This document shows, one piece after another, positions 24,766-34,190 of a DNA stretch of 48,001 bases (position 1 is the stretch's first letter; each line of letters opens with the position of its first letter). The position numbers and the translations under genes were made by a program. The notes beneath the pieces were generated by a model. It was not told where the DNA came from. It saw nothing but the letters and a program-made list of their open reading frames with translations, and ran no database searches. The DNA is from Nitrososphaerota archaeon (GTDB lineage Archaea > Thermoproteota > Nitrososphaeria > Conexivisphaerales > UBA164): assembly GCA_029786595.1 (NCBI GenBank), contig JAFLXO010000006.1, forward strand, positions 1 to 48,001. Reading direction: 5' to 3'.

Positions 24766-25377
24766 ATGCCGGCATTACTGGGACAGAAGGCACCTGATTT
24801 TGTTGCTAGTACAACAAAGGGACCAGTTACCCTATCCAGCCTTAAAGGGAAATGGGTGGTCCTGTTTTCTCACCCGGGGGATTTCACTCCTGTTTGCACG
24901 ACCGAATTTATGGCCTTTACTAAGAGGTACGATGAATTCAGGAGGCTAGGTGTGGAACTGTTAGGGTTAAGTGTAGACAGTATATACAGCCATATAGCCT
25001 GGGTAAGGGACATCAAGAAAAATCTGGGGGTCGACATTCCCTTCCCTATAATAGCTGATGTAGACAAGGCCATTGCATCTGAATATAACCTGATAGATGT
25101 CAAGGCTGGGAATACGGTCAGGGGTGTCTTTCTTATCGATCCAAATCAAATGGTCAGGTGGATGATTTACTATCCCGCCGAGGTTGGCAGGAACATAGAT
25201 GAAATATTGAGGGTCATAAAGGCCTTTCAATTCAACTGGGATCGCAAATTGGCGACACCGGCCAACTGGCAGCCTGGCCAAGAGGGGATAGAACCTGCTC
25301 CGCTTACAGTTGAGGACAGCGAAAAAAGAGATGGTCACGATGGCACTCAAACCTGGTACCTCAAGTACGTCAAATGA
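24766..25377 (+). CDS. Peroxiredoxin, 1-Cys (Prx6-like) type
   Basis: 203 aa. Peroxidatic motif HPGDFTPVCTTEF, downstream LLGLSVDSIYSHIAW and the long C-terminal arm (NWQPGQEGIEP) of the Prx6 group. The peroxidatic Cys is the only cysteine, so no resolving Cys is available and the enzyme should act as a 1-Cys peroxidase with an external reductant. Cytosolic peroxide removal. TATA-like element 19-33 nt before the ATG. Confidence 0.93.
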   Translation: MPALLGQKAPDFVASTTKGPVTLSSLKGKWVVLFSHPGDFTPVCTTEFMAFTKRYDEFRRLGVELLGLSVDSIYSHIAWVRDIKKNLGVDIPFPIIADVDKAIASEYNLIDVKAGNTVRGVFLIDPNQMVRWMIYYPAEVGRNIDEILRVIKAFQFNWDRKLATPANWQPGQEGIEPAPLTVEDSEKRDGHDGTQTWYLKYVK

Positions 25378-25468
25378 GCTTCTGATACATATGCACTAAT
25401 ATGATTGTAATAATTCAATATCGCGGAGCTTATGACTTATTTTCCAGTTCAATGAGTGGGTGCGTTTA

Positions 25469-25714
25469 ATGATCGTGGAGGATCTCAGAAATGTAACTTG
25501 CGGTGATGACCCATTGACGTACTTAAGAAACACCATGAAGTTACTTTATTTTGAATGCACGCCAGGACAGGAGGCCAGCTTCCTGCTCATCAAATCAAGA
25601 TTTCCATACGAAAGGCCGGTTTTCGAAAGCTTGGCCAGTATAAGCAAGTTAGAGATGCTAAATTTTATTGAACAGAATGGCGAAATTAGCGTTCATTTAA
25701 AGAGGAGGGGGTAA
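25469..25714 (+). CDS. Small TusA-like protein (weak)
   Basis: 81 aa from ATG 25469 (track GTG at 25460 also possible). Layout LRNVTCGDDPLTYLRNTMK... then FECTPGQEASFLLI, an E-rich SLASISKLEMLNFIEQ helix and a final ISVHLKRRG strand is reminiscent of TusA/SirA sulfur carriers, where Cys and Pro sit at the first helix; here they are separated by GDD. It lies 90 bp after the peroxiredoxin. Similarity is by eye only. Confidence 0.45.
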   Translation: MIVEDLRNVTCGDDPLTYLRNTMKLLYFECTPGQEASFLLIKSRFPYERPVFESLASISKLEMLNFIEQNGEISVHLKRRG

Positions 25715-25722
25715 AACTAAAT

Positions 25723-26286
25723 TTAGCCGCCATCTGCGGCCATCAGATACCCACCGAACGCCAACCCCCAGATTAGGATAGGATACGCTATCATCCTTTC
25801 CATTCCTCCTGGTCCTATCAAGGGATAGAAGTTTAGAGCAAAAAATACCAGCGCAACTAGCCCCAACGATCCAACCAAGGCCGATATAAACGAAAACGGG
25901 GGCTTGACTATGCGGGACGACATGATAGCCGATATGCCCCCAAACGCAAAGGTGATCAGTGAGAACAGGACATGTAGGTTTAAAGGCGATCTTTCATTGA
26001 AAACACCGACTCCGATCGCGCCTATGGCTGTCATCACCAGCGCAAAGGTGAACCATCTTCCAGCCCATGCCTTATCTAGGAGATATGCTGCAAGGAGTAA
26101 GAAAATGCCCAAGAAAATTATTGATGTGTTAAATATCAAGGAAGTTGAGCCAACCCCCAGGTCACTTATGTAATTCCATTGTATACTATAACCTGGATAG
26201 ATAGATTCGGCGACAATCATAGATAACAGGAATTGGAACGCTCCGACAAATATCAGTGCGCCTGCAACCTTTGACCGCTTGAACAT
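25723..26286 (-). CDS. DUF998-family membrane protein
   Basis: 187 aa with about six hydrophobic segments. The ISDLG motif after the first helix (WNYISDLGVGS) followed by IFNTSIIFLGI and a later LNLHVLFSLITF is the DUF998 pattern. Role of the family is unknown; it is an integral membrane protein. 8 bp from the convergent TusA-like gene. Divergent from aspartate kinase. Confidence 0.75.
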   Translation of the reverse strand: MFKRSKVAGALIFVGAFQFLLSMIVAESIYPGYSIQWNYISDLGVGSTSLIFNTSIIFLGIFLLLAAYLLDKAWAGRWFTFALVMTAIGAIGVGVFNERSPLNLHVLFSLITFAFGGISAIMSSRIVKPPFSFISALVGSLGLVALVFFALNFYPLIGPGGMERMIAYPILIWGLAFGGYLMAADGG

Positions 26287-26382
26287 ATGAAGTCATCATC
26301 AACGGATTGAAATATAAACATGGTGTACGACCCATCAATCCGATTAGGTAATATTATTAAGGTTGTATATTCAAGGTCACTC

Positions 26383-27765
26383 ATGAAAACGATCGTAATG
26401 AAGTTCGGTGGCACGTCAGTTAAGGACGGTGGCTATAACCGGATCGTCGATATATTAAAGCTGTACAAGGAACAAAAGGCCATAATCGTCGTTTCGGCTA
26501 TTAAAGGAGTAACGGATGAGCTTATAGAAGCGGCAAAGGTTGCAGAGAGGGGTGACAATAAGGCGGTTCAGGAGTTCCTAGATAGGAACGCCGAAAGGCA
26601 TAGGAACGAAGCCAAACTGTCAATGAAAGACGTCGACACGGACGTTAGAACAAAGCTTTTGCAGGTGGATGACGAATTAGGGCACATCCTCTATAGCCTT
26701 TGCTATACAAGGGATTTAACGCCGCGCATCCTTGATTATATAATGAGCTTCGGAGAAAGGTACTCATTGGAACTTGCCGCGGCTACACTTAACAGGAGAG
26801 GTATAAAGGCCGTCGGCCTAACGGGTGGAGAGTCAGGCATAATAACCGATGCGGTGTTTGGCGATGCTAACCCGCTTATGAACGCTACTAAGCAGGCGGT
26901 ACATGAAAGGCTGATCCCCATGTTGGAGAAAGGAATAACGCCGGTCGTAGGAGGCTTTGCAGGCATAACCAAGGACGGCATCATCACCACGTTCGGCCGT
27001 GGGGGCAGCGATTATACGGCTACCATTTTGGGCGCCGCGGTGGACGCCGATAAAATAATAATATGGAGCGATGTGGATGGAATGATGACCGCAGATCCCA
27101 AGCTGATAAAATCTAGGACCATTCCTGAGCTCACCTATGATGAAGCCATGGAACTGGCGGCATTTGGGGCCAAGGCATTTCATCCAAAGAGCCTTATACC
27201 GGCAATGGAACACAGGATTCCAATATATGTCAGAAATACGTTCAGGCCAGAAGGCGCGGGGACGCTCATCAGTGAAAGCGGGAAGAAGAGCTATTCAGTA
27301 GATATAGTCAAGGCGGTAGCGGTCCTAAGAGGTATGTCCATAGTTACTATCAAGGGGCCGCTTGTAGGGGGAAACATAGCTACGAAGATTCTTGGTAGGC
27401 TTGCCAATGAGGGTATAAATATCAAGATGATTTCGCAGAGCATGTCCGAGTCCAATCTGAGCTTTGTCATCCCTCAACGATCTTTGGACAGCTGCAAATC
27501 GATAATTGAATTCGAATATCTGGGGAAGGAGATCATGGATATGGATTCCATAAAGGACGTCTGCATAGTCGCTATAATAGGGTCCGGAATGAGAGGGACA
27601 CCTGGCGTGGCTGCAAGGCTGTTTAACTCGTTAGGGGCCCGTAAGATAAACATTGTAATGATAGCTCAGGGTTCGAGCGAATTGAACATAAGCATAGCCA
27701 TTCAGGAGAAAGATCTGCAGAAAAGCGTTGAAGCTATTCACGAGGAATTCATGGGCAGAACCTAG
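26383..27765 (+). CDS. lysC: Aspartate kinase
   Basis: 460 aa from ATG 26383, which gives the standard MKTIVMKFGGTSV start; the track's 26320 start would add 21 unrelated residues. Catalytic domain with KFGGTSV, GRGGSDYTA and SDVDGMMTADPK; two C-terminal ACT domains (IVTIKGPLVGG..., VAIIGSGMRGTPG...) for end-product control. Monofunctional, without homoserine dehydrogenase. First step towards Thr, Met and Lys. No pathway genes adjacent. Confidence 0.94.
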   Translation: MKTIVMKFGGTSVKDGGYNRIVDILKLYKEQKAIIVVSAIKGVTDELIEAAKVAERGDNKAVQEFLDRNAERHRNEAKLSMKDVDTDVRTKLLQVDDELGHILYSLCYTRDLTPRILDYIMSFGERYSLELAAATLNRRGIKAVGLTGGESGIITDAVFGDANPLMNATKQAVHERLIPMLEKGITPVVGGFAGITKDGIITTFGRGGSDYTATILGAAVDADKIIIWSDVDGMMTADPKLIKSRTIPELTYDEAMELAAFGAKAFHPKSLIPAMEHRIPIYVRNTFRPEGAGTLISESGKKSYSVDIVKAVAVLRGMSIVTIKGPLVGGNIATKILGRLANEGINIKMISQSMSESNLSFVIPQRSLDSCKSIIEFEYLGKEIMDMDSIKDVCIVAIIGSGMRGTPGVAARLFNSLGARKINIVMIAQGSSELNISIAIQEKDLQKSVEAIHEEFMGRT

Positions 27766-27798
27766 TTATATATTATTTTACACCCGGAGTTGATGAGC

Positions 27799-28515
27799 TT
27801 AACTAAATCCCGGATAACCCTTCCCGCTATTCAGCGCTACGAGCTTATCCTTGAACGCCTTTACAGTTTGATTATATATATCAGGCTCTAGGGAACCGCC
27901 TATGTAAGGGTCCAGTACGTAACCGTGAGAACCTGATTGATTTAGTATGTTCAGGTCGTCGGGGGTTATATTATATGCTATCTTGAACAGTATGGGTTTA
28001 GATATGGACTTCGTAAGGGCGTTCAACCAAATTACATCTATGAGGTTAAACGGGATTGAACCATCTATCTGTGATTGCGGCAGAAAGATCAGGCCGCTCA
28101 CCCCATTTATATTTGATATGGTGATATAAAGCTCCATGGGCAGCCCTGATGGAGCATATACAAACTTATCTAGGCGATCATCCTCCATGATAAATGGAGG
28201 GACTAAGGATGGGTGAGCAACTATGAAATCAATTTGCAGCTCGACCAGCTTTGACCACTCGTCCCTTGTGATCGCTTTATTGTTGCCTAGCGAGACACCC
28301 TTCGATACGTGAATCCCTTCAAGACTCCTTCTAATGCTTTCTTCCTCAAGATCTAGTTCCCGCGTCGAATTCTGTGAAGGATGTTGATTTGAAACAGAAA
28401 AAATTATGGCATCTGCGCCTCCCTCCTGAGAAGCTAGGGCCAGATCACGGTCGTTCGTAGCTAGTTCAACCATCAAGGGTCGTTCTATTTTGAAAAGGGA
28501 AGAGCCATAGACCAT
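27799..28515 (-). CDS. Uncharacterised TIM-barrel-like protein
   Basis: 238 aa. Repeated short hydrophobic strands (PLMVELAT, DAIIFSV, DFIVAHPS, MELYITI, GLIFLPQ, DVIWLNAL, PILFKIAY, GYVLDPYIGG) alternate with helices, as in a (beta/alpha)8 barrel; the final G-x-x-LDPYIGGS could be a phosphate site. I cannot name the family. Convergent with aspartate kinase, 34 bp apart. Divergent from sir2 across about 200 bp. Confidence 0.55.
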   Translation of the reverse strand: MVYGSSLFKIERPLMVELATNDRDLALASQEGGADAIIFSVSNQHPSQNSTRELDLEEESIRRSLEGIHVSKGVSLGNNKAITRDEWSKLVELQIDFIVAHPSLVPPFIMEDDRLDKFVYAPSGLPMELYITISNINGVSGLIFLPQSQIDGSIPFNLIDVIWLNALTKSISKPILFKIAYNITPDDLNILNQSGSHGYVLDPYIGGSLEPDIYNQTVKAFKDKLVALNSGKGYPGFS

Positions 28516-28717
28516 TCGTAATAATTCCTCACTATTCCATCCTATGTAATCCCCCTATTTATTATTTTGTAACTGCGTTGATGCAATCCTGTATAACTAC
28601 AAAAACATAACAAAGCGGCCCTTAGCTATGGACAACTGACGGTCGTCCTGTGGTTCATGAGAAAGAACATGATAACTTTATTAGGGCTTCCCCGATATAT
28701 GTTAGTGGACCGCTATT

Positions 28718-29455
28718 ATGGGCGCAGAGAACGCAGCAGTAATCCTGAGATCGGCATCAAAGGCTATTGCCTTTACTGGTGCTGGCATAAGCACAGCGTC
28801 CGGAATCCCCGATTTTAGGGGCCCAAAGGGGCTCTGGAAGACCTACCCTGAAGAATTTGCATCAATAAATTATCTGTCAGATGACCCACGCGGGTTCTGG
28901 GAATTCTATTCTACACGTATGGGCAGCATCTTTACGGCTGCGCCAAATTTAGGTCACCTCGCTCTGGCCGACCTTGAACGTTTAGGGATAATCAAGGTTG
29001 TTATAACGCAAAACATAGATGGTCTCCATGGGTTGGCAGGGTCTAGGAACGTGATAGAACTGCATGGAAATATGAGAAGATGTTACTGTTCCAAGTGTGG
29101 TGCTCCTTATTCGAGTTCGGAGGTATTAAGGATGATCGGGTCTGGGACCAACCCCCCTTTATGTACGTGCGGGGGCGTCATAAGGCCCGACGTCGTGCTC
29201 TTCGGGGAAGAGGTGAAAATGATGCCAAAAGCTATATCCGCGGCCAACAGTTCTGACTGTGTCCTGGTAGTCGGTTCATCTCTTACCGTCTCACCGGCTA
29301 ATTCAATACCATATCTAGTAAAACAGCATGGCGGTCGCTTGATAATCGTAAATGAGGAAAGGACACCGTTTGATGAAATAGCTGATCTAGTTATTGGTGG
29401 CGCAGCAGAAGATGTTCTGGGCGAACTTGTTGCCTTTATGGCAAATAGGGTTTGA
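28718..29455 (+). CDS. cobB: Sir2-family NAD-dependent protein deacylase
   Basis: 245 aa. FTGAGISTASGIPDFRGPKGLW, TQNIDGLHGLAG, catalytic His in ELHGNMRRC, and a zinc site from CSKC and LCTCGG. NAD-binding VVGSSLTVSPAN. All catalytic residues are present. In archaea Sir2 acts on acetylated chromatin proteins and enzymes; the substrate here is unknown. Confidence 0.94.
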   Translation: MGAENAAVILRSASKAIAFTGAGISTASGIPDFRGPKGLWKTYPEEFASINYLSDDPRGFWEFYSTRMGSIFTAAPNLGHLALADLERLGIIKVVITQNIDGLHGLAGSRNVIELHGNMRRCYCSKCGAPYSSSEVLRMIGSGTNPPLCTCGGVIRPDVVLFGEEVKMMPKAISAANSSDCVLVVGSSLTVSPANSIPYLVKQHGGRLIIVNEERTPFDEIADLVIGGAAEDVLGELVAFMANRV

Positions 29456-29554
29456 AGCGGTTAGGACAATATTCATGAAGATTTTTAATTATGGATACCT
29501 GTAATCCTGACATCGGCTCTATCTGGAAAAGATGATGTGGATTGAGGAGGTGAA

Positions 29555-29650
29555 TTGCCAAAAATGGACGGGATCGAACCTAGAAGAATTGGCCCAACTG
29601 GTACGATGGCTATCACTTATAACATCATAAGTAAGGCAAGCTACATTTAG
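29555..29650 (+). CDS. Candidate 31-aa small protein
   Basis: A near-ideal Shine-Dalgarno GAGGAGGTGA stands just before TTG 29555; the frame MPKMDGIEPRRIGPTGTMAI... ends at 29650, overlapping the end of the convergent RNase Z gene by 4 nt. A/T-rich TTTTTAATTATG about 70 nt upstream could be its promoter. Too short for the track. Sequence has no known relatives that I recognise. Confidence 0.4.
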   Translation: MPKMDGIEPRRIGPTGTMAITYNIISKASYI

Positions 29651-30384
29651 AATAGGAACTCAGCAAGGTCCGAGGCTAGCATGACCCTACCGTGGAAGTT
29701 TTCCTTAGCCTCTTCAAGCATTTCTGCAGCGTTAACTTCCTGTACAGGGGATATATGGACTAATATCAAGTTCTCAACGTCAGCCATGGCGGCAATCCTT
29801 GCGGCATCCACAGATGTGCTGTGCCAGTATGTATGAGCTTCCTTCTCTAGTCTAGCAGGGAAGGAGCTTTCATGTAGAAGCATCTTGCATCCCTTTGCGA
29901 GGGTCGCTGTAGCCAGTACCGGCCTTGTGTCGCCTGTATAACAGAAATCACCCATCCTGTATATCAGGTCATATGCTGCGTGTTCGCCCATTGCAGTCTG
30001 TACAGACCCCCCGTGTATTGTATCTCCGGCGGATACTTCGACTGTCTCGATATCGAACTTCAGGAAGCTAACCGGGGTATTAGCATCAGATAAGACGTGA
30101 GAAATCAGGGCGGCGATGCCCTTTGGTCCATAGACCAAAAGTTTTTCCTTCCTTTCTCTGGTAGCCATACCCCACAGAAATACCCCCAGATCGTACACAT
30201 GGTCCCCGTGGAGATGGGATATGAAAACCGCATTTATCATGTTCTGGTCAAGACCGGCTTTCATTAGGTTCATATAGGATCCTGGCCCTGTATCGAACAG
30301 ATATTTTTCATCAACCAGATACGAAGCGCACGCTCTTCTACTAGAGGGTGACGTAGCCCCGCTCCCAAGGACGTTAACTTTCAT
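29647..30384 (-). CDS. rnz: Metallo-beta-lactamase protein, RNase Z-like
   Basis: 245 aa. ISHLHGDHVYDL metal motif, TGDTRP, the RNase Z-like LLHESSFP and HTYWHSTSVDAARIA, and LVHISPVQ near the end. Compared with canonical RNase Z the exosite arm seems short. Probable role: endonucleolytic removal of tRNA 3' trailers, consistent with the CCA-adding enzyme upstream on the same strand. Other MBL-fold hydrolases are the alternative. Confidence 0.82.
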   Translation of the reverse strand: MKVNVLGSGATSPSSRRACASYLVDEKYLFDTGPGSYMNLMKAGLDQNMINAVFISHLHGDHVYDLGVFLWGMATRERKEKLLVYGPKGIAALISHVLSDANTPVSFLKFDIETVEVSAGDTIHGGSVQTAMGEHAAYDLIYRMGDFCYTGDTRPVLATATLAKGCKMLLHESSFPARLEKEAHTYWHSTSVDAARIAAMADVENLILVHISPVQEVNAAEMLEEAKENFHGRVMLASDLAEFLF

Positions 30385-30540
30385 GGTATGAACCTTCTGC
30401 GGCTGTATTTAAACCCTGCCTGATATATGACCTGTGCAAATCGAGTGGGTCGTCTGTTGTGTATTACAGGCACTTATAAATAAAATTAGGGGTTTGGGGG
30501 AAGCAGTAAAACTCCGAAGCCTTAGCCGTGGGTAGGTTCA

Positions 30541-31896
30541 CTAGATCAGGTCGGTCACGTCATCCGTAAGCACCAGTTCCTCCATGGCTAGCTTTGCTGT
30601 AGTCTTCTTTGTTCCCTTAAGTTCATTGATTTGCAGGCCAACAGTTACTACCGATGCCTTTGTGCTATTGGCAATGCCCTTTGATATACCATTCTCTACG
30701 GGCCTTTTCAATATATGTTTGATGATTGCTTCCACGGGTCCCCTCTTTGCCATAGTATAGACGTTTCCGTCATCGCTCACCCATACAAATCGTCTGTTTG
30801 CATGCAGGAACGCGGAAGAATTTTTGGGATCAAAGGCACTGGGCCCCTTTCTTAGCGTTATTATATCATCGGTATTCTGTAGCAGTATTGCAAAAGATGT
30901 CCATTCACCCTTCTCCGATATGATAGCCTTAATCACCGGATACCCCATTTCCTTCAGCCTGCCCGTGATCGCGCTGAGGCTCTTCTTATATTCACCCCAT
31001 CTAATATCTTCGACCTTTTGTGAGGAGGGAAAGATTATCTGAGCCGTATGGTAAACCATATCAGTAAACATGAGATTAACGTCTGCGCCGCCACCCATAG
31101 CCGCCTTCCTAAAGTAGGAAGCCCGAGGTTTCCTTATGAAACTTCTGGAGAGCAGTACGAACTTGCCTATGTTGGCCGGCCTAACGGCCTGCGCTAGGTT
31201 TCTTCTAGGATCTACCGGATCGATTACTATAAGCGGTGCTGTTTGGAAGAGCTGTTTAACAGAAGAGCTGGGACTGTCGATCGTTATCATTTCACCTTTC
31301 TTCCATACTGTGGCAGCCCTGATGAGCTGGAGAAATGACCCATATTTGACTATGAGCACCTCAGTAAGATACCCGCTGAACCCCGCGGTCCTTATCTCTG
31401 CGCCGTAGAGCCCGCGAGCTTTCAGGAATGCCTTCGTAACCCTGACTTCACCTTTCATCTTTTCATTAAGATGTTCCTTCATAAATGCTGAATGGTATCT
31501 GCTCCTGTCCATGCTGGTGACCCAATTGCCAGGCCTGGCGTCAGCGCATGGAACCAGATTGACCCTTATACCCCCTACATACCCCTCCAGGTATGGATGT
31601 TCAGCGAACCTCCTTCTTGTAGTGTAACCCTTTAATACGGTTTCAGCATCCGACATCCCGGCGCGTGCTATGGCTGTAGCTCCCATTTCTGGACTGTACA
31701 GTAAAAAGTAGTCCAGGTCTGCTGAACCAGGGAGCCATGTACCGTGCGCATAGGAACCGCCGAGTTCATAATGAACGGCGGCCCCCTTTAGCCTTGTTTC
31801 TATCTCCTTGGCCGCAGCCTCTACGGCCGACCTTTCGGCATCGGTCGGTTGTAACCTGGACTTGATACCCTCGATTATGGCAGCCATATGGTTCAC
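30541..31896 (-). CDS. cca: CCA-adding enzyme, class I archaeal
   Basis: 451 aa. The nucleotidyltransferase motif GGSYAHGTWLPGSADLDYFLL has the archaeal-type G-S-Y-A-x-G-T-W-L-P-G with catalytic Asp pair; central NLVPCADARPGNW and AFLKARGLYGAE follow. Length is typical (about 450). Adds CCA to tRNA 3' ends, matching the lack of an encoded CCA in the tRNA-Phe here. GTG 31896 follows a GGGGGG-type ribosome site; ATG 31887 is an alternative. It begins 1 nt after thpR. Confidence 0.94.
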   Translation of the reverse strand: MNHMAAIIEGIKSRLQPTDAERSAVEAAAKEIETRLKGAAVHYELGGSYAHGTWLPGSADLDYFLLYSPEMGATAIARAGMSDAETVLKGYTTRRRFAEHPYLEGYVGGIRVNLVPCADARPGNWVTSMDRSRYHSAFMKEHLNEKMKGEVRVTKAFLKARGLYGAEIRTAGFSGYLTEVLIVKYGSFLQLIRAATVWKKGEMITIDSPSSSVKQLFQTAPLIVIDPVDPRRNLAQAVRPANIGKFVLLSRSFIRKPRASYFRKAAMGGGADVNLMFTDMVYHTAQIIFPSSQKVEDIRWGEYKKSLSAITGRLKEMGYPVIKAIISEKGEWTSFAILLQNTDDIITLRKGPSAFDPKNSSAFLHANRRFVWVSDDGNVYTMAKRGPVEAIIKHILKRPVENGISKGIANSTKASVVTVGLQINELKGTKKTTAKLAMEELVLTDDVTDLI

Positions 31897-31897
31897 T

Positions 31898-32446
31898 TTA
31901 TACAGCCCCCCCTAACATATAGCTCTTAAGGATGGTATAAGTTGGATGATCCGGGCCCAACGTACTATGTTTGAGGTTAAATTCTGAAACACTTACCGTC
32001 CCTAGTTCTATTCCCCCGATTTCTTGGACAATCCTTATCAGTTCTTTTTTGTCCCTTACCCACTTTACCCTAGCTATAGTCAGATGCGGGATGAACCCCT
32101 TCTCATCTCCAGCTCCTTCCGTAAGCTTCCTGATCATATGGGCCAGTTCTATCAGCTCAGCACTTTCCCCACCCACCCATATTATGTTTATGTGTTCCAT
32201 GTTAGGAAAAGCACCAACCCCAACCATCCTGATTTTGAATTTTGGGACTGATGTGATGCTGGCCAGTTTCCTATCTATAAGTCCGATCTGGTCATTATCC
32301 AATTCGTCCAGAAATTTGAGAGTAAAGTGCAGGTTTTCCCTTTCTACCGGCTTAACACCATCGATCGCCAGGCGTTCCTGTACCCACGCTATCCTGTCTA
32401 AGACGCCTTCATCCTTGATATCCACTGATACAAAACATCTCGCCAT
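31898..32446 (-). CDS. thpR: 2'-5' RNA ligase family protein (2H phosphoesterase)
   Basis: 182 aa. Two HxT/Sx motifs: LHFTLKFLDE and PHLTIARVKW, the hallmark of 2H cyclic phosphodiesterases; MARCFVSVDI is the standard start. Known proteins hydrolyse RNA 2',3'-cyclic phosphate and can ligate tRNA halves with a 2'-5' bond in vitro. Overlaps or abuts cca, so they are surely co-transcribed. In vivo role uncertain. Confidence 0.92.
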   Translation of the reverse strand: MARCFVSVDIKDEGVLDRIAWVQERLAIDGVKPVERENLHFTLKFLDELDNDQIGLIDRKLASITSVPKFKIRMVGVGAFPNMEHINIIWVGGESAELIELAHMIRKLTEGAGDEKGFIPHLTIARVKWVRDKKELIRIVQEIGGIELGTVSVSEFNLKHSTLGPDHPTYTILKSYMLGGAV

Positions 32447-32580
32447 TACAGTACTTATATGCGCTAAATCCGCCTTTAAAGCTTATTATTTCTTAGGTCG
32501 TTTATGCAGTCCGCATCCCCCAAATACATCATGTGTTAGGGGTTGGACCGGATCCTAATCAGTGGTTAAAAGCATTGAAT

Positions 32581-33213
32581 TCAATCGACAAGCTGTCTAC
32601 CGTACCTGCCCCTCCTTTCTATTTCGTTAAGCTTCTTCAATATCTGTGTCAGTCCATGATGGCCCGCGGTTTCCGAATATCCAGTGAGGAAGTGGTTGAA
32701 CGCTTCTTGAAATACGCGCTTGTGTTGCGCCGCGAGCATCTCCTTGACTATATGGATGTCAACCGCGATATCTTCAAGTTCGCTAGAGAAGAAGGACAGG
32801 CCGTAGTCCACCGTATACCATAACCTGTTTGCATCTGAAAGTATGAAGTTGGCGGTATTGGGGTCTCCATGTATTATTCCTGCTGAATGCAGCTTTGACA
32901 GGGTTCTTCCCAGTTCAGCCGCCAGGACAGGCTTGTCATCAAGCATCTCCTTCATTGTAAGCCCCTCGATATACTGCATGACTATGGTAAAGGTCCTTAT
33001 TCCCACATAGAAAATATATGGCGTATTGGCCCCGGCTTTGCGCGCATGCGGCATTACGCTAGCCTCCCTGATGGTTCTAGCCTTCCTCAGCTTTAAATCC
33101 AGTTCTGTTACCATATAAGGTTTAGCTCTCCTTACTTTATACACAGCTCTTAATGGGCCCCACCAACCGAGGAGGATATCGGCCTCCGCGCCCCTTTTTA
33201 TCAGCTTCTCCAA
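32581..33213 (-). CDS. bud32: Bud32 kinase/ATPase of KEOPS
   Basis: 210 aa. RGAEADILLG P-loop-like start, catalytic IIHGDPNTANFIL and VDYGLSFFS, the short RIO-like layout of Bud32. The KEOPS complex makes tRNA t6A37 and Bud32 supports Kae1. TTG start. It overlaps kae1 by 13 nt in a different frame, so the two are separate proteins here, unlike the fused Kae1-Bud32 of some archaea. Confidence 0.92.
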   Translation of the reverse strand: MEKLIKRGAEADILLGWWGPLRAVYKVRRAKPYMVTELDLKLRKARTIREASVMPHARKAGANTPYIFYVGIRTFTIVMQYIEGLTMKEMLDDKPVLAAELGRTLSKLHSAGIIHGDPNTANFILSDANRLWYTVDYGLSFFSSELEDIAVDIHIVKEMLAAQHKRVFQEAFNHFLTGYSETAGHHGLTQILKKLNEIERRGRYGRQLVD

Positions 33214-34190
33214 GGCACACTCACCCTATCTATACGCCATGACTGATTAACAAAGGCGTCTTCTGCCCTGGCCGATATTCCTGCTTTGTTATAAAGAACC
33301 CCAGGCCACGCTATTTGGGCGCCACAATCCCCCGCGAAAGCTATGGGGATGGGTTTAATCGCCGCCCCCTGCCTATCAGCGACATGATTTAACATTTCTG
33401 AAAGGCGAGCGTTGGCAGCGACTCCACCTACTACCAAAAGTTCCCGCTTACCTGTCAGGGCCAGAGCCCGCTCGCTGACTTCGGCGACCATTGCGAATGC
33501 GGTCTCCTGAAGAGAGAAGGCTAAATCCGCATACGGTCTGGAAAGTTCCTTCTTGATTGAGGTGAGCATACCTGAAAAAGAAAGATCATTTCCCTTTACC
33601 ACGTAAGGGAGCGTGACATACTTCTTACCATCTCTGGCAAGCTTTTCGATCGATGGACCTGCAGGTGAGCTGTAGCCTATGGCCCGCCCAAACTGGTCTA
33701 TCAACTGCCCCAGCGTCAGGTCCAGAGTTTCGCCGAAAACGACCCAGCTTCTTATCCCGGATACCAATATCATCGTATGACCACCGGAAAGCAGTAACAC
33801 TACAGGATCACTCGAGCCTGTAAGAAGACACCCTAGTTCTATATGGCCTACTCCATGATGTACTGGGATAATGGGCTTGTGATAGTACACCGAAAGAGCC
33901 CTTGCTAGCGTGGCACCAACCCTCAGACATGGGCCCAGCCCAGGCCCCGCCGAATAGGCTATGAAATCCATATCATCAATGGTGAGGGAGGCTGCCTTGA
34001 GCGCATCGCCAATCAACTTGGGTGCTTTTTCAGCGTGATGCCTGGAGGCTTCCCTCGGATGAATACCTTTACCAGGGGGCGGCTTGTAAACCTCCTTGAC
34101 ATTCGACAGTATGGTCCCTCTTTCATCTACTACGGAAACTCCGAACGTATGAGCTGTGCTCTCGATCCCCAAGCCTCTTTTATACTTCAT
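33201..34190 (-). CDS. kae1: tRNA N6-threonylcarbamoyladenosine transferase Kae1
   Basis: 329 aa from ATG 34190, which overlaps the moaE stop (ATGA); the track's 34238 start lies inside moaE. ASKHA fold with GIESTAHTFGVSVV, metal ligands in SRHHAEKAP and HHGVGHIELG, LLLSGGHTMI and GGVAANARL, and AGDCGAQIAWPG where many relatives have GDNGAMIA. Catalytic subunit of KEOPS: transfers threonylcarbamoyl to A37 of ANN-decoding tRNAs. Confidence 0.94.
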   Translation of the reverse strand: MKYKRGLGIESTAHTFGVSVVDERGTILSNVKEVYKPPPGKGIHPREASRHHAEKAPKLIGDALKAASLTIDDMDFIAYSAGPGLGPCLRVGATLARALSVYYHKPIIPVHHGVGHIELGCLLTGSSDPVVLLLSGGHTMILVSGIRSWVVFGETLDLTLGQLIDQFGRAIGYSSPAGPSIEKLARDGKKYVTLPYVVKGNDLSFSGMLTSIKKELSRPYADLAFSLQETAFAMVAEVSERALALTGKRELLVVGGVAANARLSEMLNHVADRQGAAIKPIPIAFAGDCGAQIAWPGVLYNKAGISARAEDAFVNQSWRIDRVSVPWRS

